A DNA stretch of 64,000 bases from Tubulanus polymorphus (lineage: Eukaryota > Nemertea > Palaeonemertea > Tubulaniformes > Tubulanidae). The first letter of the stretch is position 1. Every line of letters begins with the position of its first letter. Of the stretch, positions 53,691 to 63,693 are shown one piece after another. Below the pieces are notes generated by a model. The model had not been told where the DNA came from. It ran no database searches and saw nothing but the letters and a program-made list of their open reading frames with translations. The translations under genes were made by a program, and so were the position numbers. Where the stretch lies: contig NC_134026.1 in assembly GCF_964204645.1 (NCBI RefSeq), forward strand, positions 16,698,650-16,762,649. The letters run 5' to 3'.

Positions 53691-54926
53691 AGTGGGAGTT
53701 GTATAAATCCTTCTAAGAATTCTAGAATATCTAATGCAATTAAAGCAGAAAGATGTCATCATATAATTACTAATAATCCTTCTAATATTAATCCCGATGA
53801 AACTTTATATGTTAGTATTCCTCGATTAACACAAAATACTTTTTATGTTCCAAATAGTATTTATTTATCAGCTGATATAAAAGTAACTGGTAATAATAAT
53901 AATTATGTCGTAGATAATGTTGGAAGATATTTAATTTAAAAATTAATTATAAAGATTGAACAGAAACAGTTTTTTCATTAGATGATTATAATCTATTTAC
54001 GCATTATAAAGATTTATGGAAATAGAAATGATATGATATTTCTAGGCATCCAATCAGAAAACCAAAATATATTAAGATCAGAAGCTATTAATGCAGTAGT
54101 AACTAATGACGTAGATAATTTAATAAAAAAGATTTATGGAAGCAAATATAAAATTCCATAAGACTTTGAATTGATAAATAGTAATGCGCCTTTATATAAA
54201 TATGCTATACAAGAAGATATTATATTCGAAATAACATTTGCTGTTAATGAAATTGTGCTATCTAGCGTTATTTAAGACATGGATTATAAATTATCAAATA
54301 TATGTTTAGAATATGATACAGTAACTGATGAAAATATTGCTAACACAATTCAAACTCAATATAATCAAGGATTTTCATTATTATATGAATATATTGATAA
54401 ATTTAAAACTGTAACTATTAATGCAAATGATGAAATAATTTATGAGAATATTAACTTCCCAAGAAGATCTATCAAAGGTATCTTAATATTTTTTTACCAT
54501 TGCAACATATTCTAATGGTGCAATAAAAGTTGATTGATAATTATTATAATCCTGAAATAGCAAAAGTAGAAATAACTATTGAAGGTATAGCAAATAACAT
54601 ATTTTGTCAGGGAATGAGAATGGTAGATCAATGGGTAGCAATTAAAAAACATTTTATTAATGAAAAAGTAAAATCATCTGAAGATTGTAACATTAATCAA
54701 ATTGATTATTATACCGGCAATAAATATGCATTATGTTAAGATTTTAGAACAACAGAGGATAACTTATTACATGGTTATGGGAAAAAATTACATAAATACA
54801 AAAGATGGAATACAATTGTTCATGAAAAAGAAAAAAGGAGTTTTAAATTATAAAATGCATATTTATATTATATCTGACGCACAATTGAATATTATAAATA
54901 CTCAATTTGATAGTGTTATGTATTAA
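53688..54926 (+). pseudogene. Major-capsid-like protein (double jelly-roll type), broken
   Basis: Starts at ATG 53688. The N-terminal strands LYVSIPRLTQNTFYVPNSIY and LSADIKVTG, followed by VVDNVGRYLI, match the opening of Polinton/adintovirus major capsid proteins as I know them. Further pieces follow: YNLFTHYKDLW near 53985, then 54279-54515 (KLSNICLEYDTVTDENIANT, FPRRSIKGIL), 54530-54739 and 54702-54926 (ending TQFDSVMY). Total about 410 codons. Stops at 53937, 54027, 54273 and frame changes near 54480 and 54720 make it dead. Proposed shell subunit of the element's virion; assigned by pattern, not alignment. Confidence 0.6.
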
Positions 54927-54960
54927 GAAAATGTATTAAGAAAATGTATTAAAATTTTTA

Positions 54961-54971
54961 TTTTAATAAAA
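54961..54971 (+). promoter_or_regulatory. Box TTTTAATAAAA, 13 nt before the ATG at 54985
   Basis: The only copy of the exact 11-mer in element 2, in front of its zinc-finger gene, as with the zinc-finger/polymerase gene of element 1. Confidence 0.65.
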
Positions 54972-54984
54972 CTTTTTATAATAA

Positions 54985-55890
54985 ATGGATGAAGGTAAAG
55001 TATATAAACATATACCATAAAATGATAAACATGAAAATAATGATGGTCTAAGTTATATAATACCTTGAAATATAGCTTTGATATTTGATCCTATTTTTAA
55101 AAATTATAAAACCAAACTAATAGAAATCAATAATAATTTCATTGAAACCGAAAATAATAAAAGTGGTGTTGTTGATAATTTAAGTAATGAAATTGATAAT
55201 AATGTTATTCCTTCTACATCGAATAATGTTATACCTTCTACATCTAGTAATTTTATTCCTTCTACAACTAATAATGTTATACCTTCTACATCTAATTATG
55301 TTATACCTTCTACATCGAATAATGTTATACCTTCTACATCGAATAATGTTATCCCTTCTACATCTAGTTATGTTATTCCTTCAACATCTAGTAATGTTAT
55401 TCCTTCTACATCTAATAATGGAATAATAATAAATTATAGTGATAATAGAAATTATTGCGGATATTGTGATGGTGAATTTTCAAACGCTCAAACAAATTGG
55501 AATAATCATTTGAATAAAAATACACATATTACTAATGTTATAAAAAGTGTTGGTTTAAGAGAATTTATAGAACAACCATTTAGATATGTCATAAAATTTG
55601 TTTGAAAGGTAAATGGCAAAGAATTATATAAAGAATTATTAGTTAATTTTTTATTCAAGGATCCTAAAGAATCATATATTAAACTCATGATAGACGAATA
55701 AGATTTAACTGATGCAAAACAAATATTAGGGTTAATATTATAGTTACAGGTAAGCGTATTGATTATGATAATGAAGATTCTTTGAAACTGAAAACAGAAA
55801 ATAAAGCTACAGGATCCTAAGGATCTTTTAGAGTCTGATGATGAAAATAAAGCTAATAGTCATATCGATTATGATGATGTTGATTTCATG
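54985..55890 (+). pseudogene. Zinc-finger protein with NVIPSTS repeats, broken
   Basis: ATG at 54985 (MDEGKVYKHIP) with early stops near 55018 and 55069. The main frame 55078-55605 has ten or so tandem 8-residue NNVIPSTS repeats (24-bp units, 55200-55420), then a C2H2-type finger (NYCGYCDGEFSNAQTNWNNH). The frame resumes after a stop with KELYKELLVNFLFKDPKESY. Last rightward gene before the hinge. The low-complexity repeat is probably a flexible linker. Putative DNA-binding regulator; inferred. Confidence 0.5.
55200..55420 (+). repeat. 24-bp tandem repeat encoding NNVIPSTS
   Basis: About nine copies of AATAATGTTATACCTTCTAC followed by ATCG, in frame with the zinc-finger gene. Confidence 0.9.
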
Positions 55891-55984
55891 TATTAAATAC
55901 TTCCATAAGCAAATGATCATATAGATTCAAACTCAATTCTTTAACTTCTTGTATATGAATAATTCAGATAGTAAATATAATATA

Positions 55985-56260
55985 TTGGTTGAAAATGCAA
56001 AATATATTATATAAATAATAGTTAATTAAAAAAGAAAAAGGGGTCTCAAACATTTATGTATCTAGTACGTATTAGATACGTATTAATTGAAATAACTTAA
56101 ATTATAATCTCAGTAATAATTTAGAACCTTTATTATTTTTTAATTTTCTCATATATTGGTTGAAAATTGGTATAAAATATATTGTATAAATAATAGTTAA
56201 TTAAAAAGGAGGTCTCAAGCATTTATGTATCTAATACGTATTATTTGAAATATCTTTTAC
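55985..56260. repeat. Hinge of element 2: two ~171-bp direct repeats with TACGTATTA words
   Basis: Units at 55985 and 56156: GGTTGAAAAT, AAAATATATTATATAAATAA, TAGTTAATTAAAAA, a G-run, TCTCAA, CATTTATGTATCTA, then ACGTATTA. The second half of unit 1 repeats the tail of the ATPase gene. The hinge lies between the last rightward gene and the first leftward gene, as in element 1. Confidence 0.75.
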
Positions 56261-56265
56261 TGAGG

Positions 56266-56865
56266 TTATTTTAAAAATTTATATGGAAATTGAAGTCTCA
56301 GTAACAATTTGGAACCTTTATCACTTTTTAATTTATTCATATATTCATCATGTAATTCCGTAGGTATAATTTGATTTTCTTCCAATGATTGTTGCATAGA
56401 TTTTCTATCTTTGTTATAAAATAATACTAAAAATCTAATGTTTTCTCTAAAATCTTTAACAATCGAATTATATTTTTGATTTAAAACCCATGTTGTTATC
56501 CCAGAATGTCTCCCAGAAAAAGCTGAATAGCAAAGTTCACTTTCTCTAACTTTTGAATCATGTAAATTTGTGCAATCATCTATGATGAATAATGTATTGG
56601 AACCTTTATCTAATGCAATTTTTATACAATTATCTAGATTATCTTTCACTGTTTTAGGATTTAATATAATAAACTTTTTTATCTTAACTATATCCCTGTT
56701 ATATGTTAGATTCATTTCATAAGTAGGACAGAATAATATTATATTATCAAAATGATTTTTATAAATAGTTTCTAACAAATCTAAGATAAAATGTGTTTAA
56801 CCACAATTTATTACTCCAGTAGCTAACATATTATGTGGTTCAAATATAAATAAATCTTTATTCAT
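56266..56865 (-). pseudogene. Packaging-ATPase-like protein, P-loop interrupted by a stop
   Basis: ATG at 56865 in AAGAATAAATG. The N-terminal LATGVINCG is a P-loop start, but the next codon, at the expected lysine, is TAA (56799-56797). Walker B is NTLFIIDDCTN and a sensor-like GITTWVLNQKYNSI follows. About 198 codons. The size and layout fit the A32/FtsK-type genome-packaging ATPases of Polinton-like elements. The rest of the frame is open, so the stop could be recent. Confidence 0.7.
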
Positions 56866-56887
56866 TTATTCTTTCAATTTTACTAAA

Positions 56888-57140
56888 TGATAATGATAAT
56901 GATAATGATAATGACGACGACTACGACTACGACTACGACTACGACTACGACTACGACTACGACTACGACTACGACTACGACTACGACTACGACTACGACT
57001 ACGACTACGACTACGACTACGACTACGACTACGACTACGACTACGACTACGACTACGACTACGACTACGACTACGATTACGATTGATTATGATTATGATT
57101 ATGATTGATTATGATTATGATTATGATTATGATTATGATA
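56888..57140. repeat. Microsatellite GATAAT/GACTAC/GATTAT at the LINE tail
   Basis: TGATAA units pass into about 25 copies of GACTAC, then into GATTAT units and ATTAAT. It lies exactly between the ATPase gene and the 3' end of the minus-strand LINE, so it is probably the LINE's microsatellite tail, expanded. Confidence 0.9.
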
Positions 57141-57228
57141 ATATTAATATTAATATTAATAATAAAACTTTTAAAATGCTGTAATTCCAAGCCAATGAGG
57201 TAAATTTCAAAAGCGCTCCTCTGGAGTG

Positions 57229-57666
57229 TCATAGAATGCACGGAAAAGCACTGTTTTGAGGTGAGGGCGACATATCCAGAACTTTTTGCTGAGAGTCAAT
57301 GAATTGGTTCCAAGGTCTGGGCGCACTCCATGAAAATGTTCTTCCTCCAAAATTACACAAACGGTATGTGGGTTCTACTAATTTGTGCTGATTAGCCGAA
57401 CGTAATGTACGAGCCGGGATGTAGACTTGAATAAGTTCACTGATATATACAGGGGCGTAGCCAGTGAGAGCTTTGAAGGTCAGCAACATAACCTTGTACT
57501 TAATCCTGGCGTCAACTGATAGCCAGAGCAGCTCACGCAATATGAGTGTAATGTGCTCGAATTTAGAAACACGCATAACGAGACGAGCAGCACAGTTTTG
57601 AAGCCATTGAAGTTTACGAATCAGTTCATGCGAAATTCCACAGAGCAGACTATTACAATAATCCAT
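57229..57666 (-). pseudogene. LINE ORF2, C-terminal domain
   Basis: MDYCNSLLCGISHELIRKL, HITLILRELLWLSVDARIKY, MLLTFKALTGYAPVY. Post-RT domain of CR1/L2-like LINEs. The frame is broken from the RT near 57700. Confidence 0.8.
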
Positions 57667-57879
57667 CCTTGAACGAGGGCCTGAACAAGTGATTTAGTAG
57701 CTGTGTAGGTTAAGTTCCTACGTGCCAGCCCAATGTTACGCATGTGATAATATCCACTTTTTAGAACTCATTGAACATGTGATTTCATGGAGAGCTCGCT
57801 ATCAAACATGACGCCCAGATTACGAATTGGTTTTTCTGATACAAGAACTTCTACACCAGCAACACTCAATGATTTGATG

Positions 57880-58542
57880 TCAACAGATCAGAGGCGTTCT
57901 TTCGTCCCAAGTAAGAATACCTGTCTTTGATGCATTAGCCTTTATAAGGTTGGCCGTGTACCAGTTAAAAACAGCTTGTAAACAAGACTCCACATTCTGC
58001 AGCTGTTGTGTAACTTTAAGCGGATTGTTGAGGCATTTAATGAGTTTGTAGGCCTGGGTATCATCCGCGAACCCATGTCGGTCGACATGATACGATCGGA
58101 TGAGTTCTAATGGTAATATATACACTAGAAAAAGAAGTGGCCCCAGGACAGAACCTTGAGGCGCACCGTACTTTAGGTCTTGTTCACTGGATGTATGTCC
58201 ATTTATAACCACTTGCAATTTTCTACAACTGAGGTATGAACTAAACCACTCAAGAGCAGAATCAGTTATACCAACGTATTCTTTCAGGCGAGCAAGTAAT
58301 ACAGAGTGATCAATTGTGTCGAACGCTGCACTTAAATCCAGCAAGATGAGGATAACAATGCCATCTGCATCAGTCATAGTGCGGATATCTTCCTGAACTT
58401 TTGGAAGCGCTGTTTCAGTGCTATGGTTCGATTTGTAGGCTGATTGTAAATATTCGTGCAGATCATATCTATCCATGTGGTCACATAATCGCTTAGCAAC
58501 AATGCGTTCGAGAACCTTTGATAAGAACGATAGGTTGCTCAC
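57880..58542 (-). pseudogene. LINE reverse transcriptase
   Basis: SFLSKVLERIVAKRL, SAYKSNHSTETALPK, ILLDLSAAFDTIDHS (first Asp), PQGSVLGPLLFLVY and GFADDTQAYKL (FADD active site). About 220 codons of palm and fingers in one frame. Confidence 0.9.
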
Positions 58543-58758
58543 AGGGCGGTAATTCTGTAAAACATCAGCGTCAAGCGATGATTTCTTGAGAATAGGCGTG
58601 ACCAGGGCACGTTTAATACATCTGGTACGATATCTCTTGATAATGACAAGTTTATGATATTTGTTACTGCGGATAGACTGCAGTTAATAGTACTACTGAA
58701 CAGCCAAGTAGGCATGGGATCCAGGGAACATGACTTCTTTGGCGCAGATTGAATAATT

Positions 58759-59303
58759 CTACGGACCTCGTAAAATGTTCGGCATTGGATGATCCTGGTG
58801 GCAGTCTACTGGTTGGACGTCAGACAGACCAGGTAAGCTCGAGCGGATTGATTCCACTTTACTTAGAAAGAAGGTGGCAAATTTCTCTGCGAGATCAGCT
58901 GGATCTACATGCCTGGGCAGTTTTGAAACTTTGCCACTATACAGGAGCTGGTTATATATGCCTTGGAGTCTTTTCTGATCACCTGCGGCGTCCTCAATAA
59001 GAGTGTTATAATAAGTGGACTTAGCTCTCATGATCGGCGTGCCTCCAGAAAGACCTGTTTATGAACTTCTAGTGACTTACGCCACTTTCTTTCAGCTTTG
59101 CGCTTGGCGCACTTAACAGCATGGACATCATCAGTAAACCAAGGGTGCGATGGCCTTACAAGTACACGTTTTGACTTAATCGGCGCATGCTTGTCGAGGG
59201 CTTGACTTACACCATCAAAGAAAACTGAAACGGCATGGTCGATGTCACTAATCGTTGATACACTAGAATTGACTTCTGAGATATCTGTCTCAAAAGCTTC
59301 CAT
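58759..59303 (-). pseudogene. LINE linker between endonuclease and RT
   Basis: Two pieces: 59028-59303 (PWFTDDVHAVKCAKRKAERK, the conserved linker motif WfxxxlxxxkxxrRxxEr) and 58759-59031 (AKSTYYNTLIEDAAGDQKRL, LAEKFATFFLSKVESIR). Confidence 0.75.
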
Positions 59304-59331
59304 GTCGATATTTCTCAGTTTCCTGGTGTTC

Positions 59332-60036
59332 CTAAAAAACTGTGATTGGCGATGGCTTTCGTTGGGCTAAATTGCATAATATGATGTGATGGTCAGATAT
59401 CATATCACCTACACTGACAGATTTTATGATATTATCATCATTTCTTGTGATGACAGCATCTAGGATATGTCCCGCTCGATGCGTTGGTTCAGTCACATGT
59501 TGGATCAAACCAAAATTGTTTATCATCTCCAAAAACGTCTTAGTATCTGGGTGCGAAGGAATGTCAAGGTGAAAATTGGTATCACCCAATATCACTAAGT
59601 TGTCAGAAGACGGTGGGAGATTATGAAGAAACCGATACATCTCGTCAAAGAACTGAGATGTAGTTAATTTATTCTTGCGTGATGGCGGTGGACGGTACAC
59701 CACAATAATTTTAATCCATTTAGAGGATAAACATAATCGCATCTGTATAAGTTGAAATGAAGGGAAAGTTTCCACACAAGGAAGGAGTTCAACAGAATGG
59801 ACAAAGTCCTTGACAAGGATCCCGACACCACCGTATCCTGCATCGCGTGGGATGAAAAATAGTTTGTAGCCATATTGGTTCAGGGTCTTAACATAGATTT
59901 CATCATAAGACACATATATTTCATCATAAGCCTTGTTAGTAATCCAGGTTTCAGTCATGCAACGTATATCGATGTCATGATCATCAATTAACTCCCAGAT
60001 TTTGTCAATCTTATTCCTAACTGACTGGCAATTCAA
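59332..60036 (-). pseudogene. LINE apurinic-type endonuclease domain
   Basis: MNCQSVRNKIDKIWELI starts the domain. CMTETWIT carries the catalytic Glu, VILGDTNFHLD stands in the GDFN position, and SDHHIILC is the terminal His motif. A 21-bp tandem duplication gives YDEIYVSYDEIYV. Confidence 0.85.
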
Positions 60037-60507
60037 AGCCGCGAGGTTTAAGCTGGTTGATGGAGCATGATGCCGTTGATGGCAAGTTCTCCTAGTCCGC
60101 TTTTTACGCCTTGTAGACGACCTTCTGTATATATTTTATGACTTCAGTTTGTCATGCAATATATTGTCAATTTTATATTTATATCCACTGAATGACTTAA
60201 TAGTTGAGTAATCCATTCTGATGTCAATTGGGTGCGCTATTGATCTACTGTATGTATAGATATCCAGTCCACCATGACATGTAGGTTCAAGTGTACTCCA
60301 TATATAAGTCCCAATGACAAAATAGAAGAAAATCTAATCCTCCAAAAAAGTGCCAATCAAGCTAAGTATCCACTAAGTTCCATATCCAAAACAAGTCACT
60401 AGCACTTTATGAACATCCATGCAATTTTCCAGCAGAGCTCCAGAGGTAATACTGGAAAAAAACCTGGTTTTGTAGGAGAGCACTGAGGAGCAGCTTTTCA
60501 ACGCTCA

Positions 60508-61480
60508 CTAGCGCCACCCTTCTAAAATCCATTCATTAAATTTATCATCATATCCTTTATATTTCACCAAAGAATATTTCTTACCACGCAAAGTTTTTGT
60601 TTTTGATACTTTTTCTTTCTTGTATTCTTTATCATCTGGATTTGGTACAAGTGATAATTCTTGTTCATAAAAATAACCTAATATTTCTTCATCTTTTAAA
60701 TCTTCTAACTTATAAACAAACAGTTTAGTTAATATAATTTTTTTAATTTTAAATATATAATGTTTATTACAAATTATAAAATGTTTTTTGGTATTTAGAA
60801 ATTCTAACATGTTGACCAATCTTAAATTTAGGTTCTCCACAATCATGTGTAACAAACGCACAATATAAATTATTCCAAACAACTTCTGAATTATCTTCTT
60901 TTCTAGCTTGTATAGGTTTCAAACCAATACTTGAATGTTTAGAATTATTATAACCTTTCACTAAATCATCTAAAACATCGATATATTTATATGTTTCATT
61001 AGCAGTAAAATATTTCCACATTCTAGTTCTCAATGTTTCATTACAACTTTCTATACTAGATATTTTTTATCTGAATGTTTTGGAAAATACTCTATATTGT
61101 TATCAGATAATAATTTTTTAAAATGTTTATAATAAAATGCTTTACCTTCATCAAATTGTATCTTATCTGGGATAGCTTCTTTAAATATATTTCTAAAAGC
61201 ATTTGTAACTTCTATACCTGTTTTGTTTTTGATTGGAATTGACCATGCTTATCTACTGAATATATCTATAACATTTAATATCCAGAAATAAACTTTATTG
61301 TATTCTTCTAAGTTTTTCATATCAATTAAATCTGCTTGCCATTGTTGATCAATATATGAAACCATAACTTATCTTGTTAAATAATTTTTATCCATTTTCT
61401 TATGGATTTGATATGTTGGTTAATTTTGTAACCATAATTTTAATTCACTATATTTTATATTTTCATTATCAAATTTTATC
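60508..61480 (-). pseudogene. Polinton-type integrase with C-terminal chromodomain, broken
   Basis: Leftward gene. The DDE core region at 61060-61270 is split by stops (61078, 61252 area) but keeps VIDIFSR and IQFDEGKAF-like strands. The 60767-61033 piece has MWKYFTANETYKYIDVLDDL and YNNSKHSSIGLKPIQARKE, the E-helix region of retroviral-type integrases as found in Polintons. The 60508-60882 piece ends with a chromodomain-like SLVKYKGYDDKFNEWI. It catalysed insertion of the element; here it is dead. The LINE abuts its stop codon side. Confidence 0.8.
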
Positions 61481-61528
61481 TTATCTCAAAATTCTGAAAC
61501 ACTAGAAAATGATACTTAACTCTCTGGG

Positions 61529-61930
61529 TTATAATATAAATCTCTTAGATATTGTTTTTTTCAACTTATCCATTAATAATAATAATTTAGATACATTTTC
61601 AATGATTTTATCATTGGATTTATTTTCTGGTATAATAGGTTTATCATCATCATCATCATTATTATTATCAAATTTGAATTTATACATTACACCAGAGAAT
61701 ATCATTACTGTGACTAATCCAATTGTAATATATAAGGAATTATTACTTCCAGTATTAGAAGCATTAGATGGATTATTATTTGAATTAATATCAGATAATG
61801 TCTGTGATTCATTTATGACGGTTAATTTCTCTTTCTTAGCTTTTTTTAACTCAGCAGATTTTCTACCTAATTGCTTTGACCACGCAATTTGTTTTTCAGA
61901 TCTATGCTTTCTCTTAATACCATCACTCAT
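61529..61930 (-). CDS. Small basic protein with one membrane segment
   Basis: 133 codons, ATG at 61930 in AAAATAAATGAG (late-like motif). N-terminus KRKHRSEKQIAWSKQLGRKS is strongly basic, the middle is serine/asparagine-rich, one hydrophobic helix is SLYITIGLVTVMIFSGVMY, and an acidic run DDDDD follows. Intact. A remnant of its C-terminal region is in element 1 at 20010-20110. Basic-plus-anchor layout suggests a virion or nucleoprotein role; unproven. Confidence 0.55.
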   Translation of the reverse strand: MSDGIKRKHRSEKQIAWSKQLGRKSAELKKAKKEKLTVINESQTLSDINSNNNPSNASNTGSNNSLYITIGLVTVMIFSGVMYKFKFDNNNDDDDDKPIIPENKSNDKIIENVSKLLLLMDKLKKTISKRFIL

Positions 61931-61943
61931 TTATTTTACTTAA

Positions 61944-62500
61944 TTTTTGTTCTGATTTTGATATTATCTGATTTATTATCCGTTTCGATATTATCTGATT
62001 TATATACTATAGGTTTGATATTAGAAAATGTTATAACTCCAGTAGAAATTTATATCATAACTGTTCCTAATTGAAAGGAAAAATATCCGACCCATTTTTG
62101 TAATTCTGTCATAACTAAGTAATCATTTTTTAAATCAGTATATAATGTATTTTCATCATTAATTGGTATTATCCGGTTGCATAACTTAGAATAGCATTTT
62201 ACTATTCCATCATTAATAGAGTCAATTATTCGGGCTAATCTAGCTTCTTCGTATATTTTATTTCTTTTTCTTTGTCCATAGAGTCTAATTCTTGATATGT
62301 TATAATTTTACTTAGGAATTCTTTGCATTTACCACTAGTAATTAATAATTCGAGTTGATGTTTACAATACAAATAGTATTCAATATCAATATTATTATTT
62401 TGAATACAATTAGTTGCTACATTATCGTTATTATTTTCAATTTTGCCTTCGGTTAATCCTAAATCATCTATTGTTTTTTCAATATCAATATGAAAGAATT
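61944..62500 (-). pseudogene. Degraded unknown leftward gene of element 2
   Basis: Readable pieces include IEKTIDDLGLTEGKIENN, IDIEYYLYCKHQLELLITSG, LARIIDSINDGIVKCYS and ENTLYTDLKNDYLVMTEL, with at least one frameshift near 62260 and a stop near 62055. About 180 codons. Not recognised. Confidence 0.35.
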
Positions 62501-63039
62501 CTTACTACTAGCTAGTTAAAGTTAAAGAATTTTTATTCAATTCTTATCAAAATCTATTTAATCTAGTGTTAATTAGAATTGAATGAGAACTTATTAAAAA
62601 TATAATAGAAATAATGGCTAGTTGAAGTTATTGTTTTTTTAATATTTTGTTTTTGAATTCTATTTAAGATCTTTCTACTTTTGTCTATAGGAGCAGTTAC
62701 TATTACTGTCCAGATATTTCATTTCGGATTTTTGATATTAAATTCCACAAACTATTCTTTAACCACTTAATAAAGATTCAACGTATTGTTCATTATTTGG
62801 ATTTGGATCATTGTTCATAATTCAATAAATTTCTTTGCTTTATCTAACTGATCCAAATATAATAGACCGGGAGCCACGAGACTTTATTCAAACGAACTAT
62901 GGCAGAAGGTTTGATGATGTCATTTGGTCACTATTAATCAGTATGAAATGAAAATGAAAGGCTGCCGAAATACAGTTTGTCCATTTGGGGTTCAGGGTCC
63001 TCAAAAACGGGGTCAAAATATCATATCAATCAAACTTTC
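62501..63039. other. Right edge of element 2 and flank, no gene seen
   Basis: AT-rich to about 62850, then composition changes (GACCGGGAGCCACGAGAC). No copy of the element 1 TIR end is seen, so the right end of element 2 is missing or different. Confidence 0.45.
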
Positions 63040-63693
63040 GACATGAATATGTTGATATATGAACGCGACAAGTCGCCATATTTATGTCGATATATCGCGA
63101 TATATCGTGTCAAGTCCACATGAATATGTCTACATATCGTGGCGTTTTCACGACAAATTTCGCTTATTTGCTCATTTTCCACGGGACAAGCCGTCATTTG
63201 AAGACATGTCTAAATGTAAGATGAGGACGCCAGTAATATGACGACTGAGTTTCAAGTCGTCATGAATATGTCGACTTGTCGCGAGGAAAACGGTTGAGAA
63301 AACGAAATATGTCGTCAAAACGTCACGATATATCGACATATTCATGTCGACTTGACGCGATATATCGCGGTATGTTGACAATAATATGGCGACTTGTCGA
63401 GTTGGAACGCGTCATCTCGAGGCCCCTTATCGCTTCCGTAGATATAGTGTCGAATATTAAGGTCATTTTGGCAGATTCTTTTTTTAAAAGTGATATTAAA
63501 GCGATCATTCAAGTGATCCTACTTAATGAAAAATCTACGGAAGCGATAAAGGGCCTCGAGTTGTTGCGTTCCAACTCGACAAGTCGCTATATTTATGTCG
63601 ATATATCGCAACAATTCGACATGAATATGTCGACATATCGTGACGTTTTGACGACTTGAAACTCAGTCGTCATATCACTGGCGTCCTCATCTT
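63040..63693. repeat. Foldback (inverted-repeat) element with CGACATGAATATGTCG palindromes
   Basis: Arms about 63217-63448 and 63528-63693 are reverse complements: GATGAGGACGCCAGTAATAT, then GACGACTGAGTTTCAAGTCG, versus the mirror, ending at ACGGAAGCGATAA with CCTCGAG. They flank an ~80-bp centre. The left arm carries an extra internal segment. Subunits of CGATATATCG and GACATGAATATGTC are themselves palindromic and extend left to 63040. Confidence 0.75.

Larger units (their letters stand above)
57150..60500 (-). mobile_element. CR1/L2-type LINE inserted in element 2
   Basis: Minus strand: 5' sequence 60040-60500, endonuclease, linker, RT, C-terminal domain, microsatellite tail. It splits element 2 between the integrase end (60508) and the ATPase start. 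Same family as 8060-10030, but longer and with the endonuclease domain. Frameshifts near 59320, 58760 and 57870 show it is inactive. Confidence 0.9.
49620..62500. mobile_element. Element 2: Polinton/adintovirus-like structural half, decayed, split by a LINE
   Basis: AT-rich block with rightward genes (four to five membrane-type proteins, major-capsid-like protein, zinc-finger protein), a hinge, then leftward genes (ATPase, integrase with chromodomain, basic membrane protein, unknown). A LINE occupies 57150-60500. No TIR like that of element 1 is found at either edge and no polymerase is present, so both ends are missing. Start motifs and hinge match element 1. Confidence 0.8.

Noticed and set aside
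56887-57108. Poly-threonine 73-codon frame
   Set aside because: It is a translated GACTAC microsatellite.
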